Source: UBA5314 sp964635975 (lineage in GTDB: Bacteria > Bacillota > Syntrophomonadia > Syntrophomonadales > Syntrophomonadaceae). Taken from it: 59,293 bases of DNA. The stretch is from contig CAZWPO010000019.1 of assembly GCA_964635975.1 (NCBI GenBank), forward strand, positions 1 to 59,293, read 5' to 3'. Below are positions 17,688 through 26,496 of this stretch, one piece after another (positions within the stretch are counted from its first letter, which is position 1; every line of letters begins with the position of its first letter). The position numbers and the translations under genes were made by a program. The notes beneath the pieces are model-generated. The model ran no database searches and was not told the origin of the DNA. It saw only the letters and a list, made by a program, of their open reading frames with translations.

Positions 17688-18989
17688 ATGGTTGGAATTG
17701 GTTTGCTCGGCTGCGGCACCGTTGGCACCGGGGTGGTTAAACTGCTTGCTCGTAACCGTGAGCTCATATCCCGCAGGTCTGGGTGCCCTATTGAAATAGT
17801 TCGGGTTTTAGAAAGAGATGAGAGCAAGTGTCTTGAAGCGGGGCTCAATAAGGAAAAAATAGCTGGAAGCCTCGATGAGATAATCAATGATCCGAATATC
17901 GATATCGTTGTCGAGCTAATTGGGGGAGAAGAACCAGCTTTTAGCTTTATTATGGAAGCCATGCAACAGGGCAAACATATCGTGACCGCCAATAAGGATT
18001 TAATTGCCGTGCGCGGCAAGGAGCTGTTCGACGCGGCCACCGCCAATAATGTTGATTTCTATTTCGAGGGTAGCGTAGGTGGAGGCATTCCGGTCATCTA
18101 CCCACTCAAACAATCGCTGGCTGGCAACAACATAAGAGCGGTTATTGGCATATTAAATGGAACCACCAATTATATTCTAACTAAGATGAGCCGCGAAGGG
18201 CTTGATTTTGACGAGGTTCTGACCAAAGCCCAGGAATTAGGATATGCTGAAGCGGATCCCACCTCAGATATCGAAGGTTTGGATGCTGCCAGAAAAATAG
18301 CCATACTGTCTTCGATTGCCTTTAACAGCCGCATTACATTTAACGATGTTTATGTAGAGGGTATCACGGGCATAACAGCAGCTGACATCGAATACGCTCG
18401 TGAGTTGGGTTATGTTATCAAGCTGCTGGCAATCGCCAGAGAAGAAAGCGAAGGCCGGGTGTTGGTTAAAGTTCATCCCGCTTTTATTTCGCAAAATCAT
18501 CCTCTGGCAGCTGTGAATGATGTGTTCAATGCTGTTTTTATAGAGGGAGATGCTGTTGGTGACATCATGCTGTACGGGCGCGGTGCCGGTCAGATGCCCA
18601 CGGCCAGTGCAGTGGTGGGAGATATCATCGAGATCAGCCGTAATATGAATCAGAACATTACCACACGCATAGGTTGCACCTGTTATGATGACAAACAGGT
18701 GATCGATATAATGCAGTCCTCATCACAATTCTATATTCGCATGCTGGTAAACGACCGGACCGGTGTTCTGGCTGGTATAGCCGGGGTCTTCGGCGAGAAC
18801 AATGTCAGTATTGCTGCAGTCGTGCAAAAGGCCAGCAAAGGAGACCAGGCTGAGCTGATTCTAATTACTCACCAGGTTAACGAGGGGAATCTGTATGACG
18901 CCCTTTCCGTACTGCGTGGCATGAGCATCGTTGGAGAGATCAGCAGTGTGATACGGGTCGAAGAAGATGGGGCAGATGCACGAAAATAA
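17688..18989 (+). CDS. hom: Homoserine dehydrogenase
   Basis: Reduces aspartate semialdehyde to homoserine, the branch point to threonine and methionine. N-terminal GLLGCGTVGTGVV nucleotide motif, the TANKDLIA and EGSVGGGIPVI segments of the catalytic domain, GILNGTTNYIL, and a C-terminal ACT domain (last 80 residues, NDRTGVLAGIAGVFGENNVSI) that usually gives threonine feedback control. Length 433 is normal. It overlaps thrB by 23 bp. Confidence 0.97.
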   Translation: MVGIGLLGCGTVGTGVVKLLARNRELISRRSGCPIEIVRVLERDESKCLEAGLNKEKIAGSLDEIINDPNIDIVVELIGGEEPAFSFIMEAMQQGKHIVTANKDLIAVRGKELFDAATANNVDFYFEGSVGGGIPVIYPLKQSLAGNNIRAVIGILNGTTNYILTKMSREGLDFDEVLTKAQELGYAEADPTSDIEGLDAARKIAILSSIAFNSRITFNDVYVEGITGITAADIEYARELGYVIKLLAIAREESEGRVLVKVHPAFISQNHPLAAVNDVFNAVFIEGDAVGDIMLYGRGAGQMPTASAVVGDIIEISRNMNQNITTRIGCTCYDDKQVIDIMQSSSQFYIRMLVNDRTGVLAGIAGVFGENNVSIAAVVQKASKGDQAELILITHQVNEGNLYDALSVLRGMSIVGEISSVIRVEEDGADARK

Positions 18990-19893
18990 AGAACGAAGAG
19001 TAAAGATAAGAGTGCCGGCCAGCAGTGCTAATTTAGGAACTGGCTTCGATGTTCTGGGCATAGCGCTTGACCTGTATTTAACAGCTGAAGTAGCAATAAC
19101 CTCGGGCAGCTCTAATCTGCAGATAACCGGCGAGGGTTCCCGGGAGCTTATAAGAAAACCTGAGGAAAACTTATTTATCAAGGCTCTTGCTCTTCCATTT
19201 AAACTTGCCGGCCAGCCTCTGCCTGAAATGGATATTCGTCTGGACAGCCAGATCCCGTTTTCAAGAGGATTGGGGAGTAGTGCGGCAGCTGCAGTAGCCG
19301 GACTCAGTGCTGCCAACGTTCTGCTGGGAGGTTATCTATCCAGCTCGGAGCTGCTAAATCTGGCCGTTCAGATTGAAGGCCACGCGGATAATGTTGCAGC
19401 GGCACTAGCGGGTGGGATGGTTTGTGTTATGGTTTACAAAAACCAGTGCTATATTCAAAGCATTCCGGTTCCAAACAGTTTGGGGATAGTTCTGGCTGTG
19501 CCTGATTACCAGCTGCCCACCGGTAAGGCTCGCGCGGTTCTGCCGGAAAAAGTGTCCCTCAGCGATTCGGTGTTCAACCTGCAGCGTTGCTGTTATCTGA
19601 TGGCCAGCTTCTTCAAAAATGATCTTACAAACCTCGATAAAGCTATGGATGATATGATCTACCAACCTTCGCGCAGCCATCTGATCCCCGGATTTGTCGA
19701 GGTCGTTGCCGCAGCTCGTCAGGCTGGTGCGGTAGGTGCTGCACTGAGCGGAGCCGGCCCCAGCGTGATGGCCTTTTGCCAGGAAGACATGGATAAGGTC
19801 GGCAAAGCTATGGTAGATGGTTTTGCTGTCAAAGGTATCGAATCGAGGATATACTACCTGAAGCCTGATCAGCAAGGAGCATATTTTTTATAA
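18967..19893 (+). CDS. thrB: Homoserine kinase (GHMP family)
   Basis: Phosphorylates homoserine for threonine synthase. The protein shows the GHMP motifs PASSANLGTGFDVLG, the ATP-loop PFSRGLGSSAAAAVAGL and the C-terminal GAALSGAGPSVMAF. Length 308 is normal. ATG 18967 or 18976 lies within the end of hom, so translation is coupled. The downstream enzyme gene thrC is 9 kb away at 29134. Confidence 0.96.
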   Translation: MGQMHENKERRVKIRVPASSANLGTGFDVLGIALDLYLTAEVAITSGSSNLQITGEGSRELIRKPEENLFIKALALPFKLAGQPLPEMDIRLDSQIPFSRGLGSSAAAAVAGLSAANVLLGGYLSSSELLNLAVQIEGHADNVAAALAGGMVCVMVYKNQCYIQSIPVPNSLGIVLAVPDYQLPTGKARAVLPEKVSLSDSVFNLQRCCYLMASFFKNDLTNLDKAMDDMIYQPSRSHLIPGFVEVVAAARQAGAVGAALSGAGPSVMAFCQEDMDKVGKAMVDGFAVKGIESRIYYLKPDQQGAYFL

Positions 19894-19943
19894 ATTTTAT
19901 GGTTCAGAAGGACCTGGACATCTTATAGTTGGGGAGTGATAAA

Positions 19944-21164
19944 GTGGCACTACTAGTGGCAAAGTTTGGCGGAAGTTCAGTAGCATCACTGGATAGAATC
20001 AAAAACATTGCCCGACGGGTTAAGGAAATGCACGATAACGGGGATAAACTGGTGGTAGTGGTATCGGCTATGGGAGATACCACCGACGAACTTATCGAAC
20101 TGGCAGGCAGCATCGGTGATACCCTGCATCCCCGTGAAATGGATATGCTGCTGGCTACCGGCGAACAGCAATCGGCAGCATTAACGGCGCTTACTCTCGA
20201 GAGCATGGGCTGCCCGGCGATTTCTTTAACCGGTTGGCAGGCAGGGATCAGAAGTGATGCCGACTACAGCAAGGCCAGGATATCGAGTATTGATAATGAA
20301 CGGCTCATGCATGAGCTCGAAAAAGGAATTGTAGTAGTTGTCGCAGGTTTTCAGGGATTGTCCCCTGATGGAGATATAACCACCCTGGGCAGGGGCGGAT
20401 CTGACACAACAGCCGTTGCCCTGGCAGCCAGCATCAAAGCCGACCGCTGTTTGATTTTTACAGATGTGGACGGGGTATTCACGAGCGATCCCCGCATGGT
20501 CCCAGAAGCGAGGAAGCTCAAAAAAATATCCTACCAGGAGATGCTGGAGATGGCCAGCCTGGGTGCGGTGGTCCTGCAACCGCGGGCAGCTGAGTTTGCA
20601 ATGCTTTACAATGTGGATGTGGAAGTCTTAAGCAGTTTTAATAATAATCCCGGAACCATTGTAACGGAGGTGGGTAAAATGGAGAAGCAGAGAATAGTCA
20701 GCGGAGTTGCTTACGATAAAAATGTCGCGCGTTTTGCGCTTTTTGATGTGCCGGATAGACCTGGTATAGCGAAGGCCCTATTCAAGGCGCTGGCAGCTGA
20801 AAGGATCAATATTGACATGGTGATTCAGAGCGCTATGCGGGACAACCGCAATGACATTGCCTTCACTATCGACAGCACAGACCTTCTCAAGGCTATACCG
20901 GTGGTGGAGAAGCTGGTTAAGGATATCGGGGCTTCAGGATTGTCGTATGGCAGCGGCGTAGCCAAGGTGTCCATCGTTGGTGCCGGGATGCAGAGCAATC
21001 CGGGTGTAGCTGCCTCCATGTTTGAGGCCCTGGCCGATGAAGAAATCAATATACACATGATAAGCACTTCAGAAATACGGGTCTCCTGCATCATCGATGA
21101 AGACAGGATAGAGGCGGCGGTAAAGGCTCTACATAGTAAATTCGAACTGGACCTCATCGACTAA
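19944..21164 (+). CDS. lysC: Aspartate kinase
   Basis: First enzyme of the aspartate family pathway. N-terminal VAKFGGSSVAS, the segment ATGEQQSAALTA and TDVDGVFTSDPR mark the kinase domain; the last 150 residues hold two ACT domains that normally bind lysine or threonine. A TTG at 19929 is in frame, but GGGGAGTG (19931-19938) serves GTG 19944, giving the expected MALLVAKFGG start. Length about 406 is normal. Last gene of the operon. Confidence 0.96.
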   Translation: MALLVAKFGGSSVASLDRIKNIARRVKEMHDNGDKLVVVVSAMGDTTDELIELAGSIGDTLHPREMDMLLATGEQQSAALTALTLESMGCPAISLTGWQAGIRSDADYSKARISSIDNERLMHELEKGIVVVVAGFQGLSPDGDITTLGRGGSDTTAVALAASIKADRCLIFTDVDGVFTSDPRMVPEARKLKKISYQEMLEMASLGAVVLQPRAAEFAMLYNVDVEVLSSFNNNPGTIVTEVGKMEKQRIVSGVAYDKNVARFALFDVPDRPGIAKALFKALAAERINIDMVIQSAMRDNRNDIAFTIDSTDLLKAIPVVEKLVKDIGASGLSYGSGVAKVSIVGAGMQSNPGVAASMFEALADEEINIHMISTSEIRVSCIIDEDRIEAAVKALHSKFELDLID

Positions 21165-21377
21165 GAACTCAATATCAGGCTTCAACTCTGGCACTCATAT
21201 GAACTTGTGTTACCCAATAATCCGGGTGACACATGAGGAAAGTGAGAGTAATGCTATGCTCAAGGCGCGCATTATTCGTTCATTTCTCAAGCATTTGAAC
21301 GGCAAGAAAAGATTATCAAACTGATAATCAAAAGGCGCCCTGCTATCATCACTCGGTTTTATGAATCTACGTAAAGA

Positions 21378-21407
21378 AGGAGCTCGTGATGGACATCACG
21401 AGCTCCT
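21378..21407. terminator. Bidirectional terminator between lysC and the minus-strand kinase gene
   Basis: A perfect 13-bp stem (21378-21390 with 21395-21407, containing GGAGCTCGTGAT) around GGAC lies between converging gene ends. A-rich sequence on the left and T-containing sequence on the right allow use from both sides. A second weaker stem (GTGTTACCC/GGGTGACAC) lies at 21207-21232. Confidence 0.75.
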
Positions 21408-21448
21408 CTTCAATACAGTCCCAATCTTTCTCTGGATAGAAAAGATAT

Positions 21449-22282
21449 TTACGCGTCTTTGTATATAACTGTACCGACGTGTTCACCATTAAGTGCCCGG
21501 GTAATGTTTCCTTGCTTAAGGCCATTGATTATAACAATCTCTGTGACATTCTGTGAGCGGGTGATCATGTTGAGCACGGCTCGCTCTACAATCAGATCAT
21601 CAAGGTCCATATCAAGCAGGGCTGCTGCTCCGATTCTGGGAATAAACTCGGGATTTTTAGTTACTTTGGGATTCTCCTTGTACAAACCATCTTCGTCTTT
21701 GATAAAAATGCAGCGTTTGGCTCCGATCACCTCGGCCAAAAGGAAAGCCCCTACATCGGTGCGATTAGGAGGTATGCGACCGTCTTGAGGTAGGTGTTCC
21801 CAGTAGCCGTAGGGAGGCATGCCATGGATTACCGGTATGCATCCCTGGGAAAAATAAGCAGCTAATTTGGGAATATCATCATGGCCTACTTTTATACCGC
21901 CGTGCGGCATGAGAAGTGTGGCTATCATCAGGGCATTTTGCTCCGAAACACTTTGACCCAGCTTGGACAGGATTCCAGTCGGCATACCCAATTCCATACC
22001 GATTGCATAAACATGCCGAGACCTCGTTCCTCCACCTGTTGATACGATGATTTTATTGTCCTTGGCATTTTGGGCAATTTCGCTTACTACCGGGAGGAGA
22101 GCCTTTGCACCAATATCACTTATGCTCTGCCCGCCGATTTTTAAGACACTTACATCGGGAAGGGCTCGAAAGCTGGGGCCGTGCTCCAGTCCCTGCAAAA
22201 AAGTTTTTCCTACCAGTGATTCTCCCATGAGCTTGCTTTTAATGTGTAATCGTTTGCTGTCTCGTTCTCGGATTAATGCCAT
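21449..22282 (-). CDS. Amino-acid-kinase fold protein, molybdenum-storage/UMP-kinase-like
   Basis: 277 residues with the amino acid kinase fold: SVLKIGGQSI, IIVSTGGGTRSRH, the nucleotide-site segment IFIKDEDGLYKENP and an Asn/Asp-rich C-terminal part. The GGGTRSRHVYAIGMELGMPTG region and the long N-terminal extension resemble molybdenum storage protein subunits more than true UMP kinase. True activity is uncertain; nucleotide binding is likely, and molybdate or tungstate storage is possible given mobA and the Moco-type riboswitch. It is 23 bp downstream of a small partner gene and probably shares its transcript. Confidence 0.7.
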   Translation of the reverse strand: MALIRERDSKRLHIKSKLMGESLVGKTFLQGLEHGPSFRALPDVSVLKIGGQSISDIGAKALLPVVSEIAQNAKDNKIIVSTGGGTRSRHVYAIGMELGMPTGILSKLGQSVSEQNALMIATLLMPHGGIKVGHDDIPKLAAYFSQGCIPVIHGMPPYGYWEHLPQDGRIPPNRTDVGAFLLAEVIGAKRCIFIKDEDGLYKENPKVTKNPEFIPRIGAAALLDMDLDDLIVERAVLNMITRSQNVTEIVIINGLKQGNITRALNGEHVGTVIYKDA

Positions 22283-22305
22283 CTAAAGGTTACCCGCCTT
22301 CCACT

Positions 22306-22524
22306 CTAATCATCGTCTACCTGGATATCTTCCTCATCTTTGCCAGTTTTCAAATACACTACTTCCGCACCTATAGATTCAGCGATTTGGTCGATTTCAC
22401 CTTTGCGGATGTGCTTCACTAAAAATTCGAGATCGGTTCCAACAGTAGCCACAATTGCATAACGCGGTTTTTTTTCACCTTTTTCTACCTGACGTCTTTC
22501 CCTGACGAAAATCTTGGCCGACAT
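22306..22524 (-). CDS. Small acidic protein encoded with the amino-acid-kinase-like protein
   Basis: 72 residues. An N-terminal basic part (SAKIFVRERRQVEKGEKKPR) is followed by AIVATVGTDLEFLVKHIRKGEID and a very acidic end. The start is ATG 22524 behind GGAGGTGA; a further in-frame ATG at 22539 has no binding site. It directly precedes the amino-acid-kinase-like gene on the same strand, so a partner or subunit role is inferred. I do not recognise a named family. Confidence 0.65.
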   Translation of the reverse strand: MSAKIFVRERRQVEKGEKKPRYAIVATVGTDLEFLVKHIRKGEIDQIAESIGAEVVYLKTGKDEEDIQVDDD

Positions 22525-22633
22525 AGTATTCACCTCCATAAAAGATATATGGTTTCATATTTATTATAAACCGATTGCAGAAGGAACTGAATCCAATTAG
22601 TGGCATTAATCCGGCGATTTATATTACTTGGCG

Positions 22634-22861
22634 CTATTCAAACGAAGGAAAGTCCAGTAATTGCTTTTCCTGCTGATTCGGAAAGTTCTGCAGAGTTTTC
22701 CTCCCATTATTTTCAATAAGCTCGACGTTTTCCAGCTGCCCGGTTTCCGCCATACGCATAACTGTAGAATAATCGAAGACCTGGCCATTGCTCATCATGA
22801 AATGTGTGATCTCACCCTTTTTGTCTTTTTTGACAGCCATAATCTTTGAACTTTCTCTCAA
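22634..22861 (-). CDS. DUF3892-like small protein (copy A)
   Basis: 75 residues: KIMAVKKDKKGEITHFMMSNGQVFDYSTVMRMAETGQLENVEL then a tail ending LLDFPSFE. The pattern strand - G - strand - NG - helix - G-I/L-NV matches DUF3892, small proteins of unknown role that occur in spore formers. TTG 22861 follows AAGGATGG. A diverged paralogue is encoded at 23252-23479 on the same strand. Confidence 0.65.
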   Translation of the reverse strand: MRESSKIMAVKKDKKGEITHFMMSNGQVFDYSTVMRMAETGQLENVELIENNGRKTLQNFPNQQEKQLLDFPSFE

Positions 22862-22973
22862 CTCGTACCATCCTTTCTTAGCGTATATCTAATCAACAAG
22901 AGCATTACACATACAGTAGGAATATAATAGATTGCACCTGCAAACCGTTTATTTAGGGACTGGAGTGAATTTC

Positions 22974-23195
22974 ATGAATTTTTACCATTCGATGAGACGC
23001 GAATGCCGCAGAATAATGCGAAGTAATCCCTTTTGCGGCTGGTTCGTCAGTATTTCTCTGATTGTATTGACTGTAATGCTGATCATTACGCTGGCGCCAT
23101 TGATCATGCAGCTTATGGCATTCATGCTGCTCCTGCTGGCAGTCATTGCATTAATCTACTGGATAGCCGAAAAAACCGGATTTACGGATGAATAA
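22974..23195 (+). CDS. Small membrane protein
   Basis: About 73 residues from ATG 22974 (GGAG at 22962-22965). A basic, Arg-rich N-terminus (RRECRRIMRSN) is followed by two closely spaced hydrophobic segments and a short polar end. No family recognised. It stands alone on the plus strand between two DUF3892-like genes of the minus strand. Confidence 0.5.
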   Translation: MNFYHSMRRECRRIMRSNPFCGWFVSISLIVLTVMLIITLAPLIMQLMAFMLLLLAVIALIYWIAEKTGFTDE

Positions 23196-23251
23196 TCGAT
23201 ATAAAAAGCAATGGCAGCGGGGAGGTGGAGAATTCATCTCGACCGGTTTGG

Positions 23252-23479
23252 CTAATAGTGAATCATGTTATATAAATCATTGGCCATGAGTGTATCGGGA
23301 TTTGTGTAATAAAGATATCTGGTGCCGTCATCCTTCTGATGCACTTCGACATTTTTGATTTCTCCAGCTTCAGCCTTTTTTATCACCTCAATATAGTTGT
23401 AGGTTTTTCCATCACTTAAAAGAAAAAGAGTCTTGCCATCCTGGCTTTTCTTAAGATTACTGATCACCAATTCATCCAA
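23252..23479 (-). CDS. DUF3892-like small protein (copy B)
   Basis: About 76 residues, paralogous to copy A: VISNLKKSQDGKTLFLLSDGKTYNYIEVIKKAEAGEIKNVEV aligns with its strand-NG-helix-GE(I/L)KNV order. AAGGAGGA fits TTG 23479 (7 nt) better than ATG 23485 (1 nt). Function unknown. Confidence 0.6.
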   Translation of the reverse strand: MDELVISNLKKSQDGKTLFLLSDGKTYNYIEVIKKAEAGEIKNVEVHQKDDGTRYLYYTNPDTLMANDLYNMIHY

Positions 23480-23752
23480 AACCATTCCTCCTTATCAGGC
23501 TTATTATTATTCCTGAGAGAATAAATATGCATGATGCTTTTCCATTTGATTTTTTTGACTTTATTCTCCAACGGGCTAACATAGGGAAAATATGCGTACC
23601 AACCGGGACGATGATAAAATGCAAATTCCAGTTATGACGAAAGATGTCGAAATATTCTGACAATAACATCAAAATTCGTCCCTTAAATAATGACTTTTTC
23701 ATACAGTCAATAGAGGAGATTAACGAAATAAACAGTAGGAGGTATGATAGAG

Positions 23753-24187
23753 ATGCAAAAAACAGCACAGCAGGATCTGCAGACGGTAGTGTTCCGATTA
23801 GGCGAGCAGGAATACGGAATCGATATATTCAAAGTGCAGGAAATAATTAAAATTCCCAGTGTCACCGCTCTGCCCAATACCGCAGACTATGTCAAAGGCA
23901 TAATCAACTTGAGAGGATATGTAATACCGGTCATAGATTTGAAAAAGAAATTCAATGGGCAGGAGACACAATACTCCGATGAGTCCAAGGTAATCATAGT
24001 CGAAATAGCAGGAAAGAAAACTGGACTGATAGTAGATGAAGTAATGGAAGTGGTTAGGATTCAAGGAGAGATGATTGAGAAGGGGGGATATGGCGAGAGC
24101 GGTTCGGGTTCAGACTTTTTAATGGGCATAGCCAAATTGGATAAACGATTATTGATATTATTAGAAATTGATCAAATATTAAACTAA
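23753..24187 (+). CDS. cheW: CheW chemotaxis coupling protein
   Basis: Couples chemoreceptors to the CheA kinase. VVFRLGEQEYGIDIFKVQEIIKI, ITALPN-like LPNTADYVKGIINLRGYVIPVIDLK and the final GIAKLDKRLLILLEID are typical of CheW. AGGAGGT (23737-23743) abuts ATG 23744, so ATG 23753 is the better start. It is followed 33 bp later by a receptor gene; no cheA is in the window. Confidence 0.94.
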   Translation: MQKTAQQDLQTVVFRLGEQEYGIDIFKVQEIIKIPSVTALPNTADYVKGIINLRGYVIPVIDLKKKFNGQETQYSDESKVIIVEIAGKKTGLIVDEVMEVVRIQGEMIEKGGYGESGSGSDFLMGIAKLDKRLLILLEIDQILN

Positions 24188-24220
24188 TTAGAAAAATAGG
24201 GGAATTTGGGGGAAAGATAA

Positions 24221-25369
24221 ATGATAAACAATCAGGTTGCGCAGGCAATACGGGAAGTTGCGCCCATTATTGCCAATGTTGTGCCGCGGGGATCTATAAT
24301 CCTGGGTTCCAATAGGGAAGAAGTTCTTTGGAAAATCGCATCAGACGTATACGATGTTCCAGCGATCAGTGTGGGAACACAAGTAAGAGTTGGCGGGGGA
24401 CCATATCTCGCCATGCAGGAAAAAAGACAGACAGTAGAAAAAGTACCCCGTGCTGTATACGGGATGCGGCTGGTTATGACCAGTTTGCCGGTTGTTGAAG
24501 AAGGCGAAGTAATCGGTAGCATCATATTCGTCACGCCCCGCCTTCATCCTGTCGCTGGTGCTTTCAACGACTTTGCACCCATATTGGCGGACATGTTTAT
24601 CGAAGGAGCATTTCTATACATGACCGATTTGGAAAAAATAGCCTATCGTCAGGAATCGGCCAAGTTCCCAATGAACCAGTTGCCAGTCGGTGAAAGAATA
24701 AGCGAGGATTTTATCGCCTACAAGGTGATACAGAGCAAAAAAATGATGACAGCGGAAATGGACGCCAGGAGATTTGGCGTTCCTGTCATGGTTACGACCT
24801 ATCCCTGTTTTGACGAAGACGACCCCAGTCAGGTGGTAGCGACATTCGGAATCATACTGCCGCGTAAAACCGCAGCGGATCTGCGCGAGATGTCACGAAA
24901 CCTGAAAAGCGGTCTGGAAGATATAGCATCGGTAATTGAGGAATTAGCCGCATCTGCCTCCCAGGTAACGATCAATGAACAGCAATTAAACAGTAATATA
25001 CTGGATATTTTCAAGCTTTCGGAAGAAATCAATGATGTACTTGGCTTTATAAAACAGATCGCAGATGAGACAAAGATGTTGGGCTTAAACGCAGCCATAG
25101 AAGCGGCCCGGGCCGGGGAGGTAGGAAGAGGCTTCGGAGTAGTGGCCGAGGAGATACGTAAGCTTTCCGATGAGTCCAAAGGAACTGTCGCCAAAATCAA
25201 AGATCTCACTGACAGCATAAAATTGAAAGTCGACGAAACTATTAGGAACAGCGAGGTAACCCTGCGTTCCAGTGAAGAACAGGCAGCAGGCAGTCAAGAA
25301 ATGAGCGCCAGCATTGAGGAGATCACCAGTATGTCTGAGCAGCTTGCCAATATTGCGGAAAGTATGTAA
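24221..25369 (+). CDS. Soluble methyl-accepting chemotaxis protein
   Basis: 382 residues with no membrane segment. Residues 1 to about 210 form a sensory region with two similar alpha/beta halves; residues about 230 to the end carry the signalling coiled coil with the hairpin tip ADETKMLGLNAAIEAARAG and GRGFGVVAEEIRKLSDES. The adaptation region is short. Paired with cheW; the ligand is unknown, and a cytoplasmic signal such as redox or metabolite is likely because the protein has no outer domain. Confidence 0.9.
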   Translation: MINNQVAQAIREVAPIIANVVPRGSIILGSNREEVLWKIASDVYDVPAISVGTQVRVGGGPYLAMQEKRQTVEKVPRAVYGMRLVMTSLPVVEEGEVIGSIIFVTPRLHPVAGAFNDFAPILADMFIEGAFLYMTDLEKIAYRQESAKFPMNQLPVGERISEDFIAYKVIQSKKMMTAEMDARRFGVPVMVTTYPCFDEDDPSQVVATFGIILPRKTAADLREMSRNLKSGLEDIASVIEELAASASQVTINEQQLNSNILDIFKLSEEINDVLGFIKQIADETKMLGLNAAIEAARAGEVGRGFGVVAEEIRKLSDESKGTVAKIKDLTDSIKLKVDETIRNSEVTLRSSEEQAAGSQEMSASIEEITSMSEQLANIAESM

Positions 25370-25392
25370 TTTAAATTTAAATATAACTAGAA

Positions 25393-25440
25393 GAAGATCT
25401 TTACTTTTAAAAGTAATCGTAGAAAGTAAAGGTCTTTTTC
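25393..25440 (+). terminator. Rho-independent terminator after the chemoreceptor gene
   Basis: AAGATCTTTACTTT pairs with AAAGTAAAGGTCTT with one G-T pair, followed by TTTTCC. Confidence 0.82.
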
Positions 25441-25468
25441 CTAAAAGCACAAGCTTGGATAAGAATTC

Positions 25469-25495
25469 TTGACTATTACTGAGTTCTATTATAAA
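25469..25495 (+). promoter_or_regulatory. Probable promoter of tRNA-Pro
   Basis: TTGACT (25469-25474) and TATAAA (25490-25495) with a 15-bp spacer, ending 13 bp before the tRNA. The spacing is short, so confidence is moderate. Confidence 0.5.
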
Positions 25496-25508
25496 ATATT
25501 CTTTGCGT

Positions 25509-25586
25509 CGGGGTGTAGCTCAGTTTGGTATGAGCGCTACGTTGGGGACGTAGAGGCCGCTGGTTCAAATCCAGTCACTCCGACCA
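25509..25586 (+). tRNA. tRNA-Pro (GGG)
   Basis: Acceptor CGGGGTG pairs with CACTCCG, discriminator A, encoded CCA. The anticodon loop TTGGGGA sits between CTACG and CGTAG, giving anticodon GGG. The T-arm GGTTCAAATCC is normal. Confidence 0.93.
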
Positions 25587-25605
25587 TCCTATTAAGTAAT
25601 CCGTT

Positions 25606-25631
25606 AGCTTCCTAATCAGGGAGCTTTTTTG
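25606..25631 (+). terminator. Terminator after tRNA-Pro
   Basis: AGCTTCCT pairs with AGGGAGCT around AATC, followed by TTTTTTG. Confidence 0.75.
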
Positions 25632-25710
25632 TTTTTCTGGATGTAGAAAATTTTATTGCTCAGCAGTTATAAAAGGTAAAATAAATAATAAAAGGAGGAA
25701 AAGTAAAAAC

Positions 25711-26021
25711 ATGGAACGAATAATAAATATAACCAATAGATTTCAATATACTAGCCTTAGCCGAAAAAGGGGTTTGTTTTTGCTTTGGATGGATTAAAAA
25801 GACAGCATCATAATGGGGGATGGGGATCACCGATTCAACCAGGACATTATCGCCAGGATGAGAAGAGGCATAACGACTGCATTAACCAGGTTCCCAGTTT
25901 TTGCCCGGGAAAAATGACTTCCTGGCTGGCGGGGTCGGCACGTGGCGTATATGGTCGTAACGTTGAAGAGATAGCGGCATATGTAGAGGACATGCGCAGG
26001 GGATGGATGAAAGATATTTAG
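25711..26021 (+). pseudogene. Possible broken antitoxin gene upstream of the PIN toxin
   Basis: A start at ATG 25711 (after AAAGGAGG) gives 28 residues beginning MERIINITNRFQYTSL and stops at 25795. The same frame then reads on (DHRFNQDIIARMRRGITTALTRF) to a stop near the AATGA at 25914. A second frame, open from TTG 25785 to 26021, ends MTSWLAGSARGVYGRNVEEIAAYVEDMRRGW and overlaps the PIN gene by 19 bp. The YG-VEEI-AYVEDMR-GW ending is like that of small antitoxins translated into their toxin. The pieces in different frames suggest a frameshifted antitoxin gene; two short overlapping real genes cannot be excluded. Confidence 0.45.
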
Positions 26022-26458
26022 AGCAGTTGGGGCGTTCGCGCAAGCTATTGTTGGACAGTAGTATAATCATCTATTTACTGGAAGGTTTGCCGGAATATCT
26101 TCCGGTCTTACTGCCGATATTTAGAGCTGTTGAAGAGGGTCGTGTAAATGCCTATATATCAGGCACTATTGAATCTGAGATTCTGATAAAGGCATGCCAA
26201 TGCAGCGATCGCAACGCTGCAGGAAGCGTCAAAACTCTGCTTAACGAATTTCCCAATCTGTATACAGTCAGGATGAATCCAGAAATTGCCGAATTAGCTG
26301 CAGAGGTAATGATAGATAAACAGCTTGGTCTGGCAGAATCGATAATTACAGCAACCGCGATTTATACCAACTGTGATTTGATGGTGAGCAATGACCGCGA
26401 GCTGATTACTAAAATTGAAGATATTATCGAATGCATTGCTCCGGCAGATTATATATAG
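26003..26458 (+). CDS. PIN domain protein, VapC-like toxin
   Basis: 151 residues with the PIN nuclease pattern: N-terminal KLLLDSSIIIYLLEG (first Asp), a middle Glu in TIESEILIKA, and C-terminal ESIITATAIYTNCDLMVSNDREL (further acidic residues). PIN proteins of this size are RNA-cutting toxins of type II systems. The start is ATG 26003 after CAGGGG, overlapping the putative antitoxin frame. The toxin frame is intact while the upstream partner looks damaged. Confidence 0.82.
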   Translation: MDERYLEQLGRSRKLLLDSSIIIYLLEGLPEYLPVLLPIFRAVEEGRVNAYISGTIESEILIKACQCSDRNAAGSVKTLLNEFPNLYTVRMNPEIAELAAEVMIDKQLGLAESIITATAIYTNCDLMVSNDRELITKIEDIIECIAPADYI

Positions 26459-26496
26459 GTTTTGCTACCTAGATTAACAGGTACTTTCAAGATGAA

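Noticed and set aside
23472..23768. 98-residue minus-strand frame upstream of cheW
   Set aside because: No binding site, composition is unlike neighbours, and it runs across the cheW start region; taken as chance.
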